Source: JAZKAR01 sp040389065
GTDB taxonomy: Bacteria; Pseudomonadota; Gammaproteobacteria; Burkholderiales; Casimicrobiaceae
Direction: 5' to 3'
Length of the DNA: 64,000 bases
Assembly: GCA_040389065.1 (NCBI GenBank)
Contig: JAZKAR010000018.1
Coordinates: 8,096-72,095 of the forward strand
Shown here: piece by piece, positions 9,950 through 20,019 of the stretch
How the letters are laid out: each line of letters opens with the position of its first letter
Numbering within the stretch: position 1 is the stretch's first letter
The notes under the pieces: generated by a model
The model's input: only the letters and a program-made list of their open reading frames with translations
Told to the model about the DNA's origin: nothing
Databases searched by the model: none
Translations under genes and position numbers: made by a program

Positions 9950-10486
9950 CTAGGAATGCACTTCTCTTTTTTGGCCAGGTTGCGCTTGAGATAACTCTTT
10001 CTCTATCCAGGCTATTAAACGCTTACGAGGAGGCTCACCTAAAGATGTTTCTACCCAACGCCCTGATGGATCAATCCATGCGACTGTAGGCGTTGCTCTA
10101 ACATCACCGTAGGCTTTTGCAATAGAACCATCTGCATCATAAATAACAGGAAATGGTAACTGCCGCTCTATCGTAAATGTTTTTACAAAATCAGGATCAT
10201 CATAGGCCATAGCAACCGATACGATAGTGAGGCCTTTATCTGCATACTTACGATGAATATCGACCCAATTTGGCATCTCTCGAACGCAACCTGGACAACT
10301 AGTTGCCCAAAAATTAATGAGAATCGGTTTTCCTTTTAAGGTTTTTAATGAAATTACCTTACCATTTAAATCTTGGGCAGAAAAAACAGGCGCTTTTGGT
10401 GCTGGTTGAGAAAATAAAAAAACCGCCCCGCCTAAAACCGCTCCTAAGACTCCCCCTATCAGCCACTTCACTTGTGTTTGTGTCAT
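9950..10486 (-). CDS. TlpA-like thioredoxin-fold protein (membrane-anchored)
   Basis: 178 residues. One N-terminal transmembrane anchor (about 8-27) is followed by an AhpC/TSA-Redoxin fold with WATSCPGC, giving the redox pair CPGC near residue 65, and the cis-Pro segment RATPTVAWID. Proteins of this type reduce periplasmic disulfides, for example in cytochrome c maturation. The CxxC is CPGC rather than the more common CxPC. No cytochrome c maturation genes lie nearby, so the exact substrate is open. Confidence 0.8.
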   Translation of the reverse strand: MTQTQVKWLIGGVLGAVLGGAVFLFSQPAPKAPVFSAQDLNGKVISLKTLKGKPILINFWATSCPGCVREMPNWVDIHRKYADKGLTIVSVAMAYDDPDFVKTFTIERQLPFPVIYDADGSIAKAYGDVRATPTVAWIDPSGRWVETSLGEPPRKRLIAWIEKELSQAQPGQKREVHS

Positions 10487-10520
10487 TTATTTTTACTACA
10501 CTTTCCCTATTAAGATTGAT

Positions 10521-10602
10521 GCAAAATTGTTCTAATTATAATGTTATGCGACCTTAACATTTATCTTAAAACAATATACTTTGAACCTTAGAACAATTTT
10601 GC
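10521..10602. repeat. 15-bp perfect inverted repeat flanking 52 bp
   Basis: GCAAAATTGTTCTAA (10521-10535) is exactly inverted as TTAGAACAATTTTGC (10588-10602). It lies upstream of the TlpA-like gene, just before element A copy 2. It could be a further small mobile or palindromic element or a regulatory site for the TlpA-like gene. Confidence 0.6.
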
Positions 10603-10627
10603 GTAAGCCTTTTATCCTTTATTTATT

Positions 10628-10756
10628 GAAGTTACGCAGTTGGTTCTCTCTGCGTGGGACGCCCCGCGTTATAGCAACTTGCCGTACTGTGTGTACTATC
10701 TGAGTTGCTATGCGAGGCATCCATCCTTTGATAGAATCTAACTGCGTAACTTCTAA
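10628..10756. repeat. Palindromic element A, copy 2
   Basis: Ends GAAGTTACGCAGTTGG and CTAACTGCGTAACTTC. The long inner arms GGGACGCCCCGC and GCGAGGCATCC, and ATAGCAACTTGCC and GAGTTGCTATGC, make it the longest copy (about 129 bp). It sits between the lnt stop and the TlpA-like gene, ending six bases from the lnt stop codon. Confidence 0.85.
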
Positions 10757-10761
10757 TTTAA

Positions 10762-12306
10762 TTATTTTCTTAGGTTTTTTACCATAGATAGTATCCATGC
10801 TATCGCTATGCTGAAACTACATAACAATAAGACCATTCGCTCTCCATAGCGCATAAAGGGTGTTACCCCTTGGTAACCTACAACCTCGCCTTCTAAAATA
10901 TCTTCGCTAAAAGGCTTAAGCTTTTGCCTAATATTGCCCTTTTCATCAATAATTGCTGTTCCAGCTGTATTATTTGAGCGAACCATAAACTTTGCTGATT
11001 CTATACTACGCATTTGAGCAATTTGTAAATGCTGATCTATCGCGACCCCGCTTCCAAACCAGGCATCATTACTTATATTTAAAAGTACATTCGCTTGCAG
11101 TGCGTTTCCTCTAAATAATCGAGAGAATCCATCTTCATAACATATACTGGGCGCAAATGTTATTTCATTCAGTCTTAATATCAACGGATCATCTATACCG
11201 CGCTTAAATGCAGATAACGGCATATTCCACCAGCGATCTAAAAAGCCTAGCCATTGCATACCGGGAATAAACTCACCAAAGGGAACAAGATGGCGTTTAT
11301 GGTAAACTTGATCAGCAGCATATTTACCATACAACCATATACTATTGTAATACTGATGGCGTCCTTCTACTCGATCTACCAAGCCTAATAAAACTGTTCT
11401 ATCTCCTAACTTATAAACCTCACTTAGCTCATCAACCCATTGCTGAGGCAATTGCTCACGCAATACAGGCAAGGCTGTTTCAGGAACAATAACAATTTTT
11501 CCCTTGGCCTCATTCAACAGCCGGGTGTAACGCTTAAAAATATCGTATTGCCACTGTTCATTCCATTTATTTTCTTGGGCTACATTTCCTTGTATTAAGC
11601 TTACATTCATCTTTTGATTCGGAAACGTCCAAGTGTGAACTAAGAACCACTTTCCACTTATCATAATAAGCGCTAACACGAATAGCCATTGGAAAAAACC
11701 TTTTCGCCACTTTAGGTTATCAACCCTTAAACACAATACTCCTAACCCTCCTGCTAGCACTACCAACCAAAAGGAAACCCCGTATACACCGATCAATCGC
11801 GCCCAGCCTGCTATTGGAGTAACTCCCGCCTGACTATATCCTAACGTTAGCCAGTTGAACCCTAAATACCCTTCTCCTCTTAGCCATTCAGACGCTACCC
11901 ATAATGCTGGGAATATAAAGCTCCAAAGCAAAAAAGAATGACCTTTTCTTGATAGAGGGGCTTTATCCCCATAGCGATTAAGTAAAGCTTTCATCGTGCC
12001 TGCAACGCATGCCGGATAAAAACTTAAATAAATTGCAAATAGGGCATGCATAATTACCCCCAAGCCCCATGGCATTCCGCCCACAGTATGAACAGTGGTA
12101 TAAACCCATTGCACGCCCAAGCCAAAATAACCTAGGCCCCAACAAAAACCTATTAACGATGCTGACCGCCAGGACGATGCTTGCTCAATTAAAAATACCC
12201 ATACAGCTAAACTGATGAGTGGCATAAAAGCTAAATTAAAAGGGGCAAACGATAAGACTGTTGCGCTTCCTAAGATCACTGCAGCGGCTCGCCTCCAATG
12301 TTTCAT
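10762..12306 (-). CDS. lnt: Apolipoprotein N-acyltransferase
   Basis: 514 residues. About eight N-terminal transmembrane segments are followed by a nitrilase-type domain. The catalytic triad is visible as Glu in VPETALP (about 275), Lys in YHKRHLVPFGEF (about 340) and Cys in SICYEDG (about 394). A final transmembrane helix closes the protein. Lnt transfers an acyl chain to the N-terminal cysteine of lipoproteins in the inner membrane, and LptE in this window is a likely client. Length and architecture are standard. Confidence 0.93.
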   Translation of the reverse strand: MKHWRRAAAVILGSATVLSFAPFNLAFMPLISLAVWVFLIEQASSWRSASLIGFCWGLGYFGLGVQWVYTTVHTVGGMPWGLGVIMHALFAIYLSFYPACVAGTMKALLNRYGDKAPLSRKGHSFLLWSFIFPALWVASEWLRGEGYLGFNWLTLGYSQAGVTPIAGWARLIGVYGVSFWLVVLAGGLGVLCLRVDNLKWRKGFFQWLFVLALIMISGKWFLVHTWTFPNQKMNVSLIQGNVAQENKWNEQWQYDIFKRYTRLLNEAKGKIVIVPETALPVLREQLPQQWVDELSEVYKLGDRTVLLGLVDRVEGRHQYYNSIWLYGKYAADQVYHKRHLVPFGEFIPGMQWLGFLDRWWNMPLSAFKRGIDDPLILRLNEITFAPSICYEDGFSRLFRGNALQANVLLNISNDAWFGSGVAIDQHLQIAQMRSIESAKFMVRSNNTAGTAIIDEKGNIRQKLKPFSEDILEGEVVGYQGVTPFMRYGERMVLLLCSFSIAIAWILSMVKNLRK

Positions 12307-12403
12307 TTTATGCCCTAGTCTTTAAAGTTGGTGCCTACCTCATCTAGCGTGTGCTTTCACAATCTATGACTAAAGTAGGTTTATCGATAGGAGGAGTTAG
12401 CGT

Positions 12404-12576
12404 TTTGTCACATCTAAAAACGGGGGTAGAACGCAATAAATTTTCCTGTATGACAAGGCGCGAAGAGGCGTCATAGCCTTCGGGGCGGCCTCCCGCCTAT
12501 GGCAATGATAAGCAACGCTGACAGCCAAGAAAATCTGCGGGTTATATGCTCATTTTTAGGTGTGATAAAGCACTAG
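12404..12576. repeat. Palindromic element B, copy 1
   Basis: An imperfect palindrome of about 170 bp. The left half begins TTTGTCACATCTAAAAACG, and the reverse complement of the right half begins CTAGTGCTTTATCACACC followed by TAAAAATGAG. The right half matches the ackA/xthA junction (25313-25432) almost base for base over about 70 bp. The element begins immediately after the stop codon of the 385-residue gene. Confidence 0.8.
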
Positions 12577-13734
12577 CTATACAAATAATAATTCATCATC
12601 AGGAATAGCTTCTGGTTTAAATAGCCATGTTAACCCTGTTTCTGGCTCTTTATCTGCATAAACCTTTTGTAATATTCTTAGATTACTTACCTGGCACTCT
12701 TGTACTAATGTTTCTATCATTCTCTGCACATCAACAACTCGATCATCAGGAAACAATGGGCAACGAAAACCTTGAGCATCTTTAGTAGAAAATTCTGAAC
12801 TAATACTTACACGAATTTCACCTCCACCTGATTCCATCAGATGAGAAGATAAAACAATGCTTGGTTCCCCAAATTTAGTACGGCACTCTCGAATTGCATT
12901 ACTCATAAAAAGCTGTAAACTTACTTCGCGCTGTAAGCGCCTTCCCCCTTGCACCGCCAACAACAAAGATTTTGGCGCTCTTGGCAGAGCAAGTGTCGTG
13001 GCTCCTGGCATTCCTAACTGCTGACTTAAACATTCAGTTAAGGGCATTCCCCATGTCTCTACTTTTGCACCTTCCTGCCATTGGGTTTTTGCACTTACGA
13101 GAGTAGCACCCACCATAAATCGTAAAAAAACCTGCTCTTGATTGAGAATTGAAATATTTATATCTTGAGGAGGCACCTTCTGCAATGATGCCAAACCTTC
13201 AAAATTGGTTTGTTGTAACTGCATCCAGGCGCCCCATGCCTCGCCTGAAATGGTGTCAGCACCACATAAAGCGTTTGAAAGCCCCCATTGCTCTGCGTTA
13301 CCTAATACCTGTTTGTCTCGAAGAATGGCTTCAACCTTATCACGCTCACGTAATACCGCTCTTAAACTAAGCACTCTTTCTGCGCCTGCCACTATGATGA
13401 CAGGCAATGCAAAAAATCTTAAGCCTACGTTATTTTCATGTGGCGGCTGAACTTCCCATTGCTGCAACAATCGTACTAATGTACGCGCGCTTTCATTTGA
13501 GGGTGCAGAGTTTAATAATACATCTGGGTTCAACATCACTTTTTGGGCGCACAGTTCACTGAAAATGGCATAAGTTTTTTCAGCGTAAAGATCTTTTTCA
13601 GCTTGTGTAGGCGCAGTAATATAATTTTCGACCAGTTTCCAAAGGGAAATTTCACTCATCGTCACTAAATTACTCTGTTTATTTGCCCACTTGCGCGGAT
13701 CTGGTAGCATCATATACTGCATTATTACTCTCAT
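12577..13734 (-). CDS. Unrecognised 385-residue protein
   Basis: I do not recognise a family. No signal peptide or membrane helix is evident; it looks soluble, rich in Leu, Gln and Glu, with no nucleotide-binding or metal motif. The first 25 residues may be non-coding: a start at 13659 giving MSEISLWKLVENY is plausible, and neither start has a clear ribosome-binding site. Codon use matches its neighbours. It is read away from the tRNA-recQ block and followed at once by element B, so it is probably transcribed alone. Confidence 0.6.
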   Translation of the reverse strand: MRVIMQYMMLPDPRKWANKQSNLVTMSEISLWKLVENYITAPTQAEKDLYAEKTYAIFSELCAQKVMLNPDVLLNSAPSNESARTLVRLLQQWEVQPPHENNVGLRFFALPVIIVAGAERVLSLRAVLRERDKVEAILRDKQVLGNAEQWGLSNALCGADTISGEAWGAWMQLQQTNFEGLASLQKVPPQDINISILNQEQVFLRFMVGATLVSAKTQWQEGAKVETWGMPLTECLSQQLGMPGATTLALPRAPKSLLLAVQGGRRLQREVSLQLFMSNAIRECRTKFGEPSIVLSSHLMESGGGEIRVSISSEFSTKDAQGFRCPLFPDDRVVDVQRMIETLVQECQVSNLRILQKVYADKEPETGLTWLFKPEAIPDDELLFV

Positions 13735-13941
13735 TATTTAACGTAGAATTTGCATGAAAGGATAATAACCCTTTATACTGCTAGTCGTCATGTAGAAAGG
13801 TCTTACACCTTATATTTTTAGCATGATAATTTTAGTAAACTCTTTATAAAAGCCGGTATGGGTTAAAAAACGTGTTTTACTAAAATAGTTGAGTAGTTAA
13901 AATAGTAAGTGCTATAAGCATAGTCTTAAGCTCAGTTCTTA

Positions 13942-14019
<78 letters not shown>

Positions 14020-14041
14020 CTACCACCGTGTTGTTTCCCCC

Positions 14042-14131
<90 letters not shown>

Positions 14132-14198
14132 TTTTCTTACAGAAGTCTCCTTTCTGTAGCCTTCATTAAAAGTTCAATGTTGAGTACGCACTAAGCCT

Positions 14199-16040
14199 AT
14201 GTTCTCTTCCTCTCTTACTGCCCAAGCCCTTCACGTTTTGCAAACTGTTTTTGGGTATCCAGCTTTTAGAGGACAGCAAGCAGATATCATAGAGCTTGTT
14301 GCAAGCGGTAATGATGCATTGGTGCTTATGCCTACCGGTGGAGGTAAATCGCTTTGTTATCAAATACCCGCTCTTTTACGCGAAGGTATTGGCGTTGTTA
14401 TCTCTCCCTTAATTGCCCTTATGCAAGATCAGGTAAGCGCCCTTGAGGAAGTTGGAGTACGCGCTGCTTTTCTGAACTCTAGCCAAACGGCTCAAGCCTC
14501 TGCCCGTATTGAACGCCAAGTACGGCAAGGTGAACTCGATATATTGTATATCGCGCCTGAACGCTTAATGATGCCTAGGTGCCTGGAGCTATTAGAATCT
14601 TCTAGATTAGCGCTTTTCGCAATTGATGAAGCCCATTGCGTATCACAGTGGGGGCATGATTTTCGACCTGAGTATATTCAGCTTTCTATTCTGCATGAAA
14701 AGTTTCCCTCTGTTCCTCGCATTGCTCTTACTGCTACGGCTGATCCGATTACACACGCTGAGATTGCTAAACGTCTCAAGCTAGAAAACGCGCAACATTT
14801 TATTTCATCTTTTGATCGCCCCAATATTAGCTATCACATTGTTGATAAAGACAATGGACGCAAACAGCTTTTTGATTTTATTAAAAATGAGCATTTAAAT
14901 GAATCGGGAATTGTTTATTGTTTATCGCGTAAAAAAGTTGAAGAAACCGCAGAATTTTTATCTAAACAAGGTTTAACCGCTCTGGCTTATCATGCAGGAA
15001 TGGATAATACCCAACGTGCTGCAAATCAAGCACGTTTTCTGCGTGAAGAAAATATCATCATGGTCGCTACCATCGCATTTGGTATGGGCATCGATAAGCC
15101 TGATGTACGCTTTGTGGCGCATTTAGACATGCCTAAAAGTATAGAAGGATATTATCAGGAAACCGGAAGAGCAGGACGCGATGGAAACAAAGCTACGGCA
15201 TGGATGGTTTACGGTTTACAAGATGTAGTACAGCAACGCCGCTTAATTGACCTATCTGAAGCTGACATAGCGTTTAAGCGCGTACAAACAGCCAAGCTTG
15301 ATGCCATGCTCGGCTTATGTGAAACGCTGGCTTGCCGCCGTGTACGACTATTGGAATATTTTGGACAAAATGCCTCACCATGCGGCAATTGCGACAATTG
15401 TATTACCCCTCCTCAATCGTTTGACGGCACTGTTTTAGTTCAAAAATTGCTTTCTGCTATTTATCGAGTGCAACAGCGCTTTGGTGCTGGGCATGTTATA
15501 GATATGCTTAAAGGGGTTCGCTCAGAAAAAATTCAACAGTGGCATCATGATCAGCTTTCTACTTTTGGTATTGGTGTTGATCAGAGCGAGGCTGAATGGC
15601 GTGCTATTTTGCGTCAATGTATTGCATTAGGGCTGGTATCAATTGATCATGATGCTTTCAGTGCGTTAAAGCTTACCGATCGCGCCCGATCTGCCTTAAG
15701 AGGCGAAAACCCTATCCAATTACGCCATTACCAAAAACCTATTAAAACTAAAACGCGTGATAAAGATAAAGCCCGTAAACAATTTAATGAGTCTATTGAT
15801 GCTGATTTTTCAGTCGCTGAAAAAAACTTATTTATGGAATTACGCGAGTGGCGCCGCCAGGTAGCTTATGAGCATAATGTACCAGCATATGTTATTTTTC
15901 ATGATGCTACCTTGCGTGAGTTAGCAAAAGCCCAGCCCACTTCACTAGCTGAATTAAGCAATATCAGTGGATTAGGAAAAAGAAAATTAGACTCTTATGG
16001 CGAAGATCTTATTAAGCTTATAAATGAACATATAGAGTAA
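14199..16040 (+). CDS. recQ: ATP-dependent DNA helicase RecQ
   Basis: 613 residues. Helicase motifs: [13 protein letters not shown] (Walker A, about residue 50), [14 protein letters not shown] (motif II), TATA (III), and [10 protein letters not shown] (VI). The RecQ-Ct zinc cluster is visible as [10 protein letters not shown] and CGNCDNC near 390-400, and an HRDC domain closes the protein (about 540-613). RecQ unwinds DNA 3' to 5' in recombination and repair. It starts 67 bp after the tRNA-Ser gene. Confidence 0.95.
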   Translation: MFSSSLTAQALHVLQTVFGYPAFRGQQADIIELVASGNDALVLMPTGGGKSLCYQIPALLREGIGVVISPLIALMQDQVSALEEVGVRAAFLNSSQTAQASARIERQVRQGELDILYIAPERLMMPRCLELLESSRLALFAIDEAHCVSQWGHDFRPEYIQLSILHEKFPSVPRIALTATADPITHAEIAKRLKLENAQHFISSFDRPNISYHIVDKDNGRKQLFDFIKNEHLNESGIVYCLSRKKVEETAEFLSKQGLTALAYHAGMDNTQRAANQARFLREENIIMVATIAFGMGIDKPDVRFVAHLDMPKSIEGYYQETGRAGRDGNKATAWMVYGLQDVVQQRRLIDLSEADIAFKRVQTAKLDAMLGLCETLACRRVRLLEYFGQNASPCGNCDNCITPPQSFDGTVLVQKLLSAIYRVQQRFGAGHVIDMLKGVRSEKIQQWHHDQLSTFGIGVDQSEAEWRAILRQCIALGLVSIDHDAFSALKLTDRARSALRGENPIQLRHYQKPIKTKTRDKDKARKQFNESIDADFSVAEKNLFMELREWRRQVAYEHNVPAYVIFHDATLRELAKAQPTSLAELSNISGLGKRKLDSYGEDLIKLINEHIE

Positions 16041-16082
16041 ATAAACTTACTCGCCGCAGAGAAGCAAAGTATTCACTGCATT

Positions 16083-16190
16083 ATGATAGCCACGCTTCGC
16101 GGCTTACCTTTGTTTTACAGTACCGAAGGCACTACCAATTACGACCGCATCAAACTGCGAGGAATGAAACCTGAAGCGATTAAAAAATAA
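16083..16190 (+). pseudogene. Small open frame after recQ, possible gene remnant
   Basis: A 35-residue frame (MIATLRGLPLFYSTEGTT at its start) that is also open back to the recQ stop. The composition looks protein-like, ending LRGMKPEAIKK, but I do not recognise a family and there is no ribosome-binding site. It may be the tail of a decayed gene. It ends inside the terminator stem. Confidence 0.25.
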
Positions 16191-16227
16191 AAAAAGGGAA
16201 AAGCCGTTGAGCTTTCCCCCTTTTTTT
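16189..16227. terminator. Bidirectional terminator between recQ and the PRC-barrel gene
   Basis: The stem AAAGGGAAAAGC / GCTTTCCCCCTTT has a 6-nt loop, A-tract on the left and T-tract on the right. It can serve both converging genes. Confidence 0.75.
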
Positions 16228-16248
16228 ACACCCACCTAAATTTAACAA

Positions 16249-16746
16249 TTAGATAAGAGTAGATCTATTTGCAGCAGTTGCTACTCCGGCTCCTTGCGGA
16301 ATATTACTGGTGGCAGCAGCAGTAACATTATCATAGGTTTCATCAGCAAATGGCTTGGTACCATAATAGTTATGGATTTCATTTTCCCATGTTTTATCAG
16401 CCATATTAGGCCAATTATCTTTATCAAACCCTGGGGCATTTTCTAAACGTTCTTTTTCGATATTCAAAACGAAACGTTTATTTTCATAATCTAGCTTTAA
16501 TGCATTCCATGGCACAGCAAACAACTTTTCGCCTAATCCTAAAAAGCCACCAAATGATAATACTGCGTAGCTTATTCTTCCAGTTCTTACATCAATCATA
16601 ATTTCTTTGATGTCGCCTAAATCTTCTTCATATTGGTTGTATACATCATCACCAATTAATGTATCGGCTCCCATCAAACGAGGCTCAGAAGTTGCTGTAT
16701 CATAATTTTTATACATACCGTATGTATCACGATCTAAATAACTCAT
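16249..16746 (-). CDS. PRC-barrel domain protein
   Basis: 165 residues. The PRC-barrel pattern is visible in the N-terminal half: GADTLIGDDVYNQYEEDLGD, then IMIDVRTGRISYAVLSFGG, then FAVPWNALKL. The C-terminal half is acidic and aromatic with a low-complexity Ala/Thr tail. Related proteins in proteobacteria are stress-associated and poorly characterised. A strong AAGGAGA box precedes the ATG. Alone between a terminator and a long AT-rich gap. Confidence 0.75.
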   Translation of the reverse strand: MSYLDRDTYGMYKNYDTATSEPRLMGADTLIGDDVYNQYEEDLGDIKEIMIDVRTGRISYAVLSFGGFLGLGEKLFAVPWNALKLDYENKRFVLNIEKERLENAPGFDKDNWPNMADKTWENEIHNYYGTKPFADETYDNVTAAATSNIPQGAGVATAANRSTLI

Positions 16747-17293
16747 GGGTATCTCCTTGATTATGGACAGCTTTGAGGGAAAAACTACTTTTTATCGACT
16801 TTAAAATTCAACCCTATTTATAATTACTTTTCAGGTAATTTTTTAGCGAAAACATGTTTAACAGCTTTAGTTTACTTTTTGAATAAATCAGTTATTTAAA
16901 GTATTAATAATCAAGTTTTAAATAACTTAATTTATTCTATTCGTTTACATAAACGCAAATTAGATTTTATTTAATTATTCCTGCTCTTTTATTATACATA
17001 AATAATCCAAATAAAAAAACCTAATTTTCTTATATTTTTTTAGTCGCTTTCATTATATAGATATTCAAATTTTATTCTTTAGATAATACATTTAGCTTTA
17101 AAAGTTTTGTAATTAAAAATTAAACATTTATATAATTTTAATAAATACTTTTATACTCTAAAATATCTACATACTTTTTCGATAAGCACTTACATCAATC
17201 ATCACTAAAATGTTAGCTATAAACACGCAAATGAAGCCTCCCCCTCTAGCTTTCTCCTTAGCGCTTAGTAAATAATTGTCTTATGTATATCTG

Positions 17294-17326
17294 TACTCTA
17301 GGTAGCTTAGGTATACTCTAGGTTGC
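17294..17326 (+). promoter_or_regulatory. Tandem 13-bp direct repeats with 20-bp period upstream of cioA
   Basis: TACTCTAGGTAGC (17294-17306) recurs as TACTCTAGGTTGC (17314-17326). The 20-bp spacing is about two helical turns, which suits a dimeric or cooperative regulator. About 85 bp ahead of the cioA start. No known consensus is claimed. Confidence 0.35.
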
Positions 17327-17338
17327 ACAAGTCACCCT

Positions 17339-17355
17339 TGATTCGATATGAATCA
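17339..17355. promoter_or_regulatory. Palindrome upstream of cioA
   Basis: TGATTCGATATGAATCA has arms TGATTC/GAATCA around a 5-bp centre. It vaguely resembles an FNR/CRP half-site layout but the spacing does not match FNR. Confidence 0.3.
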
Positions 17356-17410
17356 TTTTTTATATCGCTAAAGTCTTATAGGCCTCATCGCAAAGTAAAG
17401 AGGAAAGCGT

Positions 17411-18835
17411 ATGTTCGAAGGCATTGATGTATTCATACTTGCACGTTTTCAATTTGCATTCACGATGGCCTTCCATATTATTTTTCCTGCTTTTTCTATT
17501 GGCCTGGCTAGCTATCTCGCCGTTTTAGAAGGCTTGTGGTTAGCTACGAACAAAGAAGTTTATCTAAATTTATTTAAATATTGGATGAAAATTTTTGCGA
17601 TTGCTTTTGGAATGGGTGTTGTTTCGGGCATTGTTATGTCGTACCAGTTTGGCACGAATTGGTCAGTTTTCTCAGATAAAACTGGGCCTGTTTTAGGGCC
17701 TCTAATGGCTTACGAAGTACTCTCAGCTTTTTTCTTGGAAGCAGGCTTCCTCGGGGTAATGCTATTTGGCATGAAACGAGTAGGCAAAGCGCTTCATTTT
17801 TGCGCCACCTTAGCAGTTGCTGTCGGTACTTTATTTTCTGCCTTCTGGATATTAGTGGTAAATAGCTGGATGCAAACACCAGCAGGCTATTCAATAAACA
17901 AAGTAGGGCAATTTGTTCCCGAAAACTGGTTACATATTATTTTTAATCCTTCGTTTCCTTATCGTTTTCTTCACATGACTATCGCAGCCTACTTAACTAC
18001 AGCTTTAGTAGTAGGTAGTGTTGGCGCCTTTCATCTTTTACGCACACCCAACAATAAAGGTGCTCGCGTTATGTTTTCAATGGCGATGTGGATGGCAGCT
18101 ATCGTTGCTCCTCTTCAATTACTAGTAGGTGATCAGCATGGGTTAAATACCTTACACCATCAGCCTGCTAAGGTTATGGCAATGGAAGGGCATTTTGAAA
18201 GTCACCCGAAGGGCGCACCGCTAATTTTATTTGGACTGCCCGATCAACAGGCAGGCACTATTCGCTATGCTGTGCAAATTCCTCAATTATCTTCGTTGAT
18301 TCTCAAACATGATCGAAATGCCCCTCTTTTAGGTTTAAATACGTTACCTAAAAGCGAATGGCCTTCCGTTCCTATTCTTTTTTGGTCTTTCCGTATTATG
18401 GTGGGATTAGGAATGTTGATGATCGGGCTTGGACTATGCAGTCTATTCGCTCGTTTTCGTCATCGCCTATATGATTCCAGCTGGCTTCATCGCTATGCTT
18501 TAGCAATGGGGCCAGCAGGTTTTCTGGCTGTTTTGGCAGGCTGGATAACGACCGAAGTAGGAAGGCAACCATATACTGTTTATGGAGTACTTCGAACCGC
18601 TGATTCGCTTTCTCCAATTAAAATAGCCGCTGTAAGTACATCACTCATTGCGTTTATAGCCGTGTATTTTTTAGTGTTTTCGATGGGAATTCTTTATATT
18701 TTGCAGCTTATGCAAAAACCTCCCCTTGTTCACGAACCTGACTTACAAGATGACAGTTTGCCATTACGCGCAGCCGGTATTACACCAGCCGCACAGGTGG
18801 AGGCATCTCACCCTCATTTAGGCCCCAAACGATAA
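17411..18835 (+). CDS. cioA: Cyanide-insensitive bd-type quinol oxidase subunit I
   Basis: 474 residues. The N-terminus ARFQFAFTMAFHIIFPAFSIG contains a conserved haem-ligand His. Polytopic throughout, with GRQPYTVYGVLRTADS near residue 395. The Q-loop is short, which with the DUF2474 gene downstream favours the CIO type over E. coli CydA. The enzyme oxidises quinol and reduces oxygen in the inner membrane. AGAGGAAAG precedes the ATG; the operon continues 10 bp downstream with subunit II. Confidence 0.92.
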   Translation: MFEGIDVFILARFQFAFTMAFHIIFPAFSIGLASYLAVLEGLWLATNKEVYLNLFKYWMKIFAIAFGMGVVSGIVMSYQFGTNWSVFSDKTGPVLGPLMAYEVLSAFFLEAGFLGVMLFGMKRVGKALHFCATLAVAVGTLFSAFWILVVNSWMQTPAGYSINKVGQFVPENWLHIIFNPSFPYRFLHMTIAAYLTTALVVGSVGAFHLLRTPNNKGARVMFSMAMWMAAIVAPLQLLVGDQHGLNTLHHQPAKVMAMEGHFESHPKGAPLILFGLPDQQAGTIRYAVQIPQLSSLILKHDRNAPLLGLNTLPKSEWPSVPILFWSFRIMVGLGMLMIGLGLCSLFARFRHRLYDSSWLHRYALAMGPAGFLAVLAGWITTEVGRQPYTVYGVLRTADSLSPIKIAAVSTSLIAFIAVYFLVFSMGILYILQLMQKPPLVHEPDLQDDSLPLRAAGITPAAQVEASHPHLGPKR

Positions 18836-18845
18836 GGAACGTGTT

Positions 18846-19838
18846 ATGGACTTGACCATTATTTGGGCAGGCATCCTGGCTTTCGCTGTGTTTGCTTATG
18901 TTGTGATGGATGGCTTTGATTTAGGTATTGGCATTCTTTTTCCATTTTTATCCCCAGGCAAAGAGCGCGATAATGCAATGAATTCTGTTGCACCTGTTTG
19001 GGATGGCAATGAAACCTGGCTAGTACTTGGAGGCGGCGGGTTATTTGCTGCATTTCCTCTAGCTTATGCTGTCATGATGCCGGCTCTTTATGCACCTTTA
19101 ATGATGATGCTATTAGGTTTGGTTTTTCGCGGGATTGCCTTTGAGTATCGATGGAGAATTGAATTAAATCGCTGGTTATGGGATCTAGCATTTGCAGGCG
19201 GTTCGCTTCTAGCTGCATTATCGCAAGGCATTATGCTTGGGGCTATTTTGCAAGGCATTACCGTTTCAGGCAGACAGTATGCAGGGGGCAACTGGGATTG
19301 GCTAAGCCCTTTCAGCCTACTAACAGGCATCAGCTTAGTCGTGGGCTATGCCTTATTAGGCGCTACATGGCTTATTATGAAAACAGAGGATGAATTGCTG
19401 CAACGCGCTTTTCGCCTTGCAAAATTTCTAGGATGGGGTGTGCTTGCAGCCATTATCGCTGTAAGCATTGCCACCCCCTTTCTAAACAGTATTTATTATA
19501 AACATTGGTTTGCATGGCCAAGTGTTTTGCTGACTGCTCAAGTGCCACTCTTAGTAGCGATTGCGGCTTTCTTATTCTTTCGAAGTTTACGGCAAAGCCA
19601 TGAATCTGCTCCATTTTTGATAGCCCTTAGCTTATTTGGAGTTAGTTTTATTGGCTTATGTATCAGTATTTTTCCCTACGTAGTACCTAATCAAATTACT
19701 ATTTGGCAAGCAGCTGCGCCAGAATCAAGCCAAACATTTATGTTGATTGGAACAGGGATATTAATTCCGATGATTCTTGCTTATACAGGCCATGCCTATT
19801 GGGTTTTTAGGGGTAAAGTAGGGGAAGGATATCATTAA
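18846..19838 (+). CDS. cioB: Cyanide-insensitive bd-type quinol oxidase subunit II
   Basis: 330 residues, eight or nine transmembrane segments. Family features are VMDGFDLGIGILFPF near the N-terminus and NSVAPVWDGNETWLVLGGG at about 45-65. It pairs with subunit I to form the oxidase. Ten bp separate it from cioA. Confidence 0.93.
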   Translation: MDLTIIWAGILAFAVFAYVVMDGFDLGIGILFPFLSPGKERDNAMNSVAPVWDGNETWLVLGGGGLFAAFPLAYAVMMPALYAPLMMMLLGLVFRGIAFEYRWRIELNRWLWDLAFAGGSLLAALSQGIMLGAILQGITVSGRQYAGGNWDWLSPFSLLTGISLVVGYALLGATWLIMKTEDELLQRAFRLAKFLGWGVLAAIIAVSIATPFLNSIYYKHWFAWPSVLLTAQVPLLVAIAAFLFFRSLRQSHESAPFLIALSLFGVSFIGLCISIFPYVVPNQITIWQAAAPESSQTFMLIGTGILIPMILAYTGHAYWVFRGKVGEGYH

Positions 19839-19841
19839 AAA

Positions 19842-19970
19842 ATGAACGTGAATGATGAAGAAAAGTCGCAGTCGATATGGAAACGTTTATTATGGTTTGT
19901 AGGATTATGGGGTGCCAGCGTCATCAGCTGCCTATTACTTTCTACACTCATTCGGCTATGGATAAAATGA
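19842..19970 (+). CDS. DUF2474 small oxidase subunit
   Basis: A 42-residue protein with a short charged N-terminus, then WKRLLWFVGLWGASV and one transmembrane helix ending LIRLWIK. This is the pattern of DUF2474, a tiny subunit found next to cyanide-insensitive bd oxidases and analogous to CydX. It begins 3 bp after the cioB stop, so translational coupling is likely. Its presence supports the CIO assignment of the operon. Confidence 0.8.
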   Translation: MNVNDEEKSQSIWKRLLWFVGLWGASVISCLLLSTLIRLWIK

Positions 19971-20019
19971 GTTTCAAGGTTCACTTGACGCCCATTATCA
20001 CTCTCTTCTTACCTTTACT

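Larger units (their letters stand above)
16747..17410. other. 664 bp AT-rich intergenic region upstream of the cio operon
   Basis: No reading frame is convincing. Close to cioA lie two direct repeats and a palindrome, annotated separately. The first 400 bp are very AT-rich with no recognisable RNA gene. Confidence 0.45.

Noticed and set aside
17339..17355. FNR box upstream of cioA
   Set aside because: The TTGAT-N4-ATCAA spacing is not met; only a generic palindrome can be claimed.
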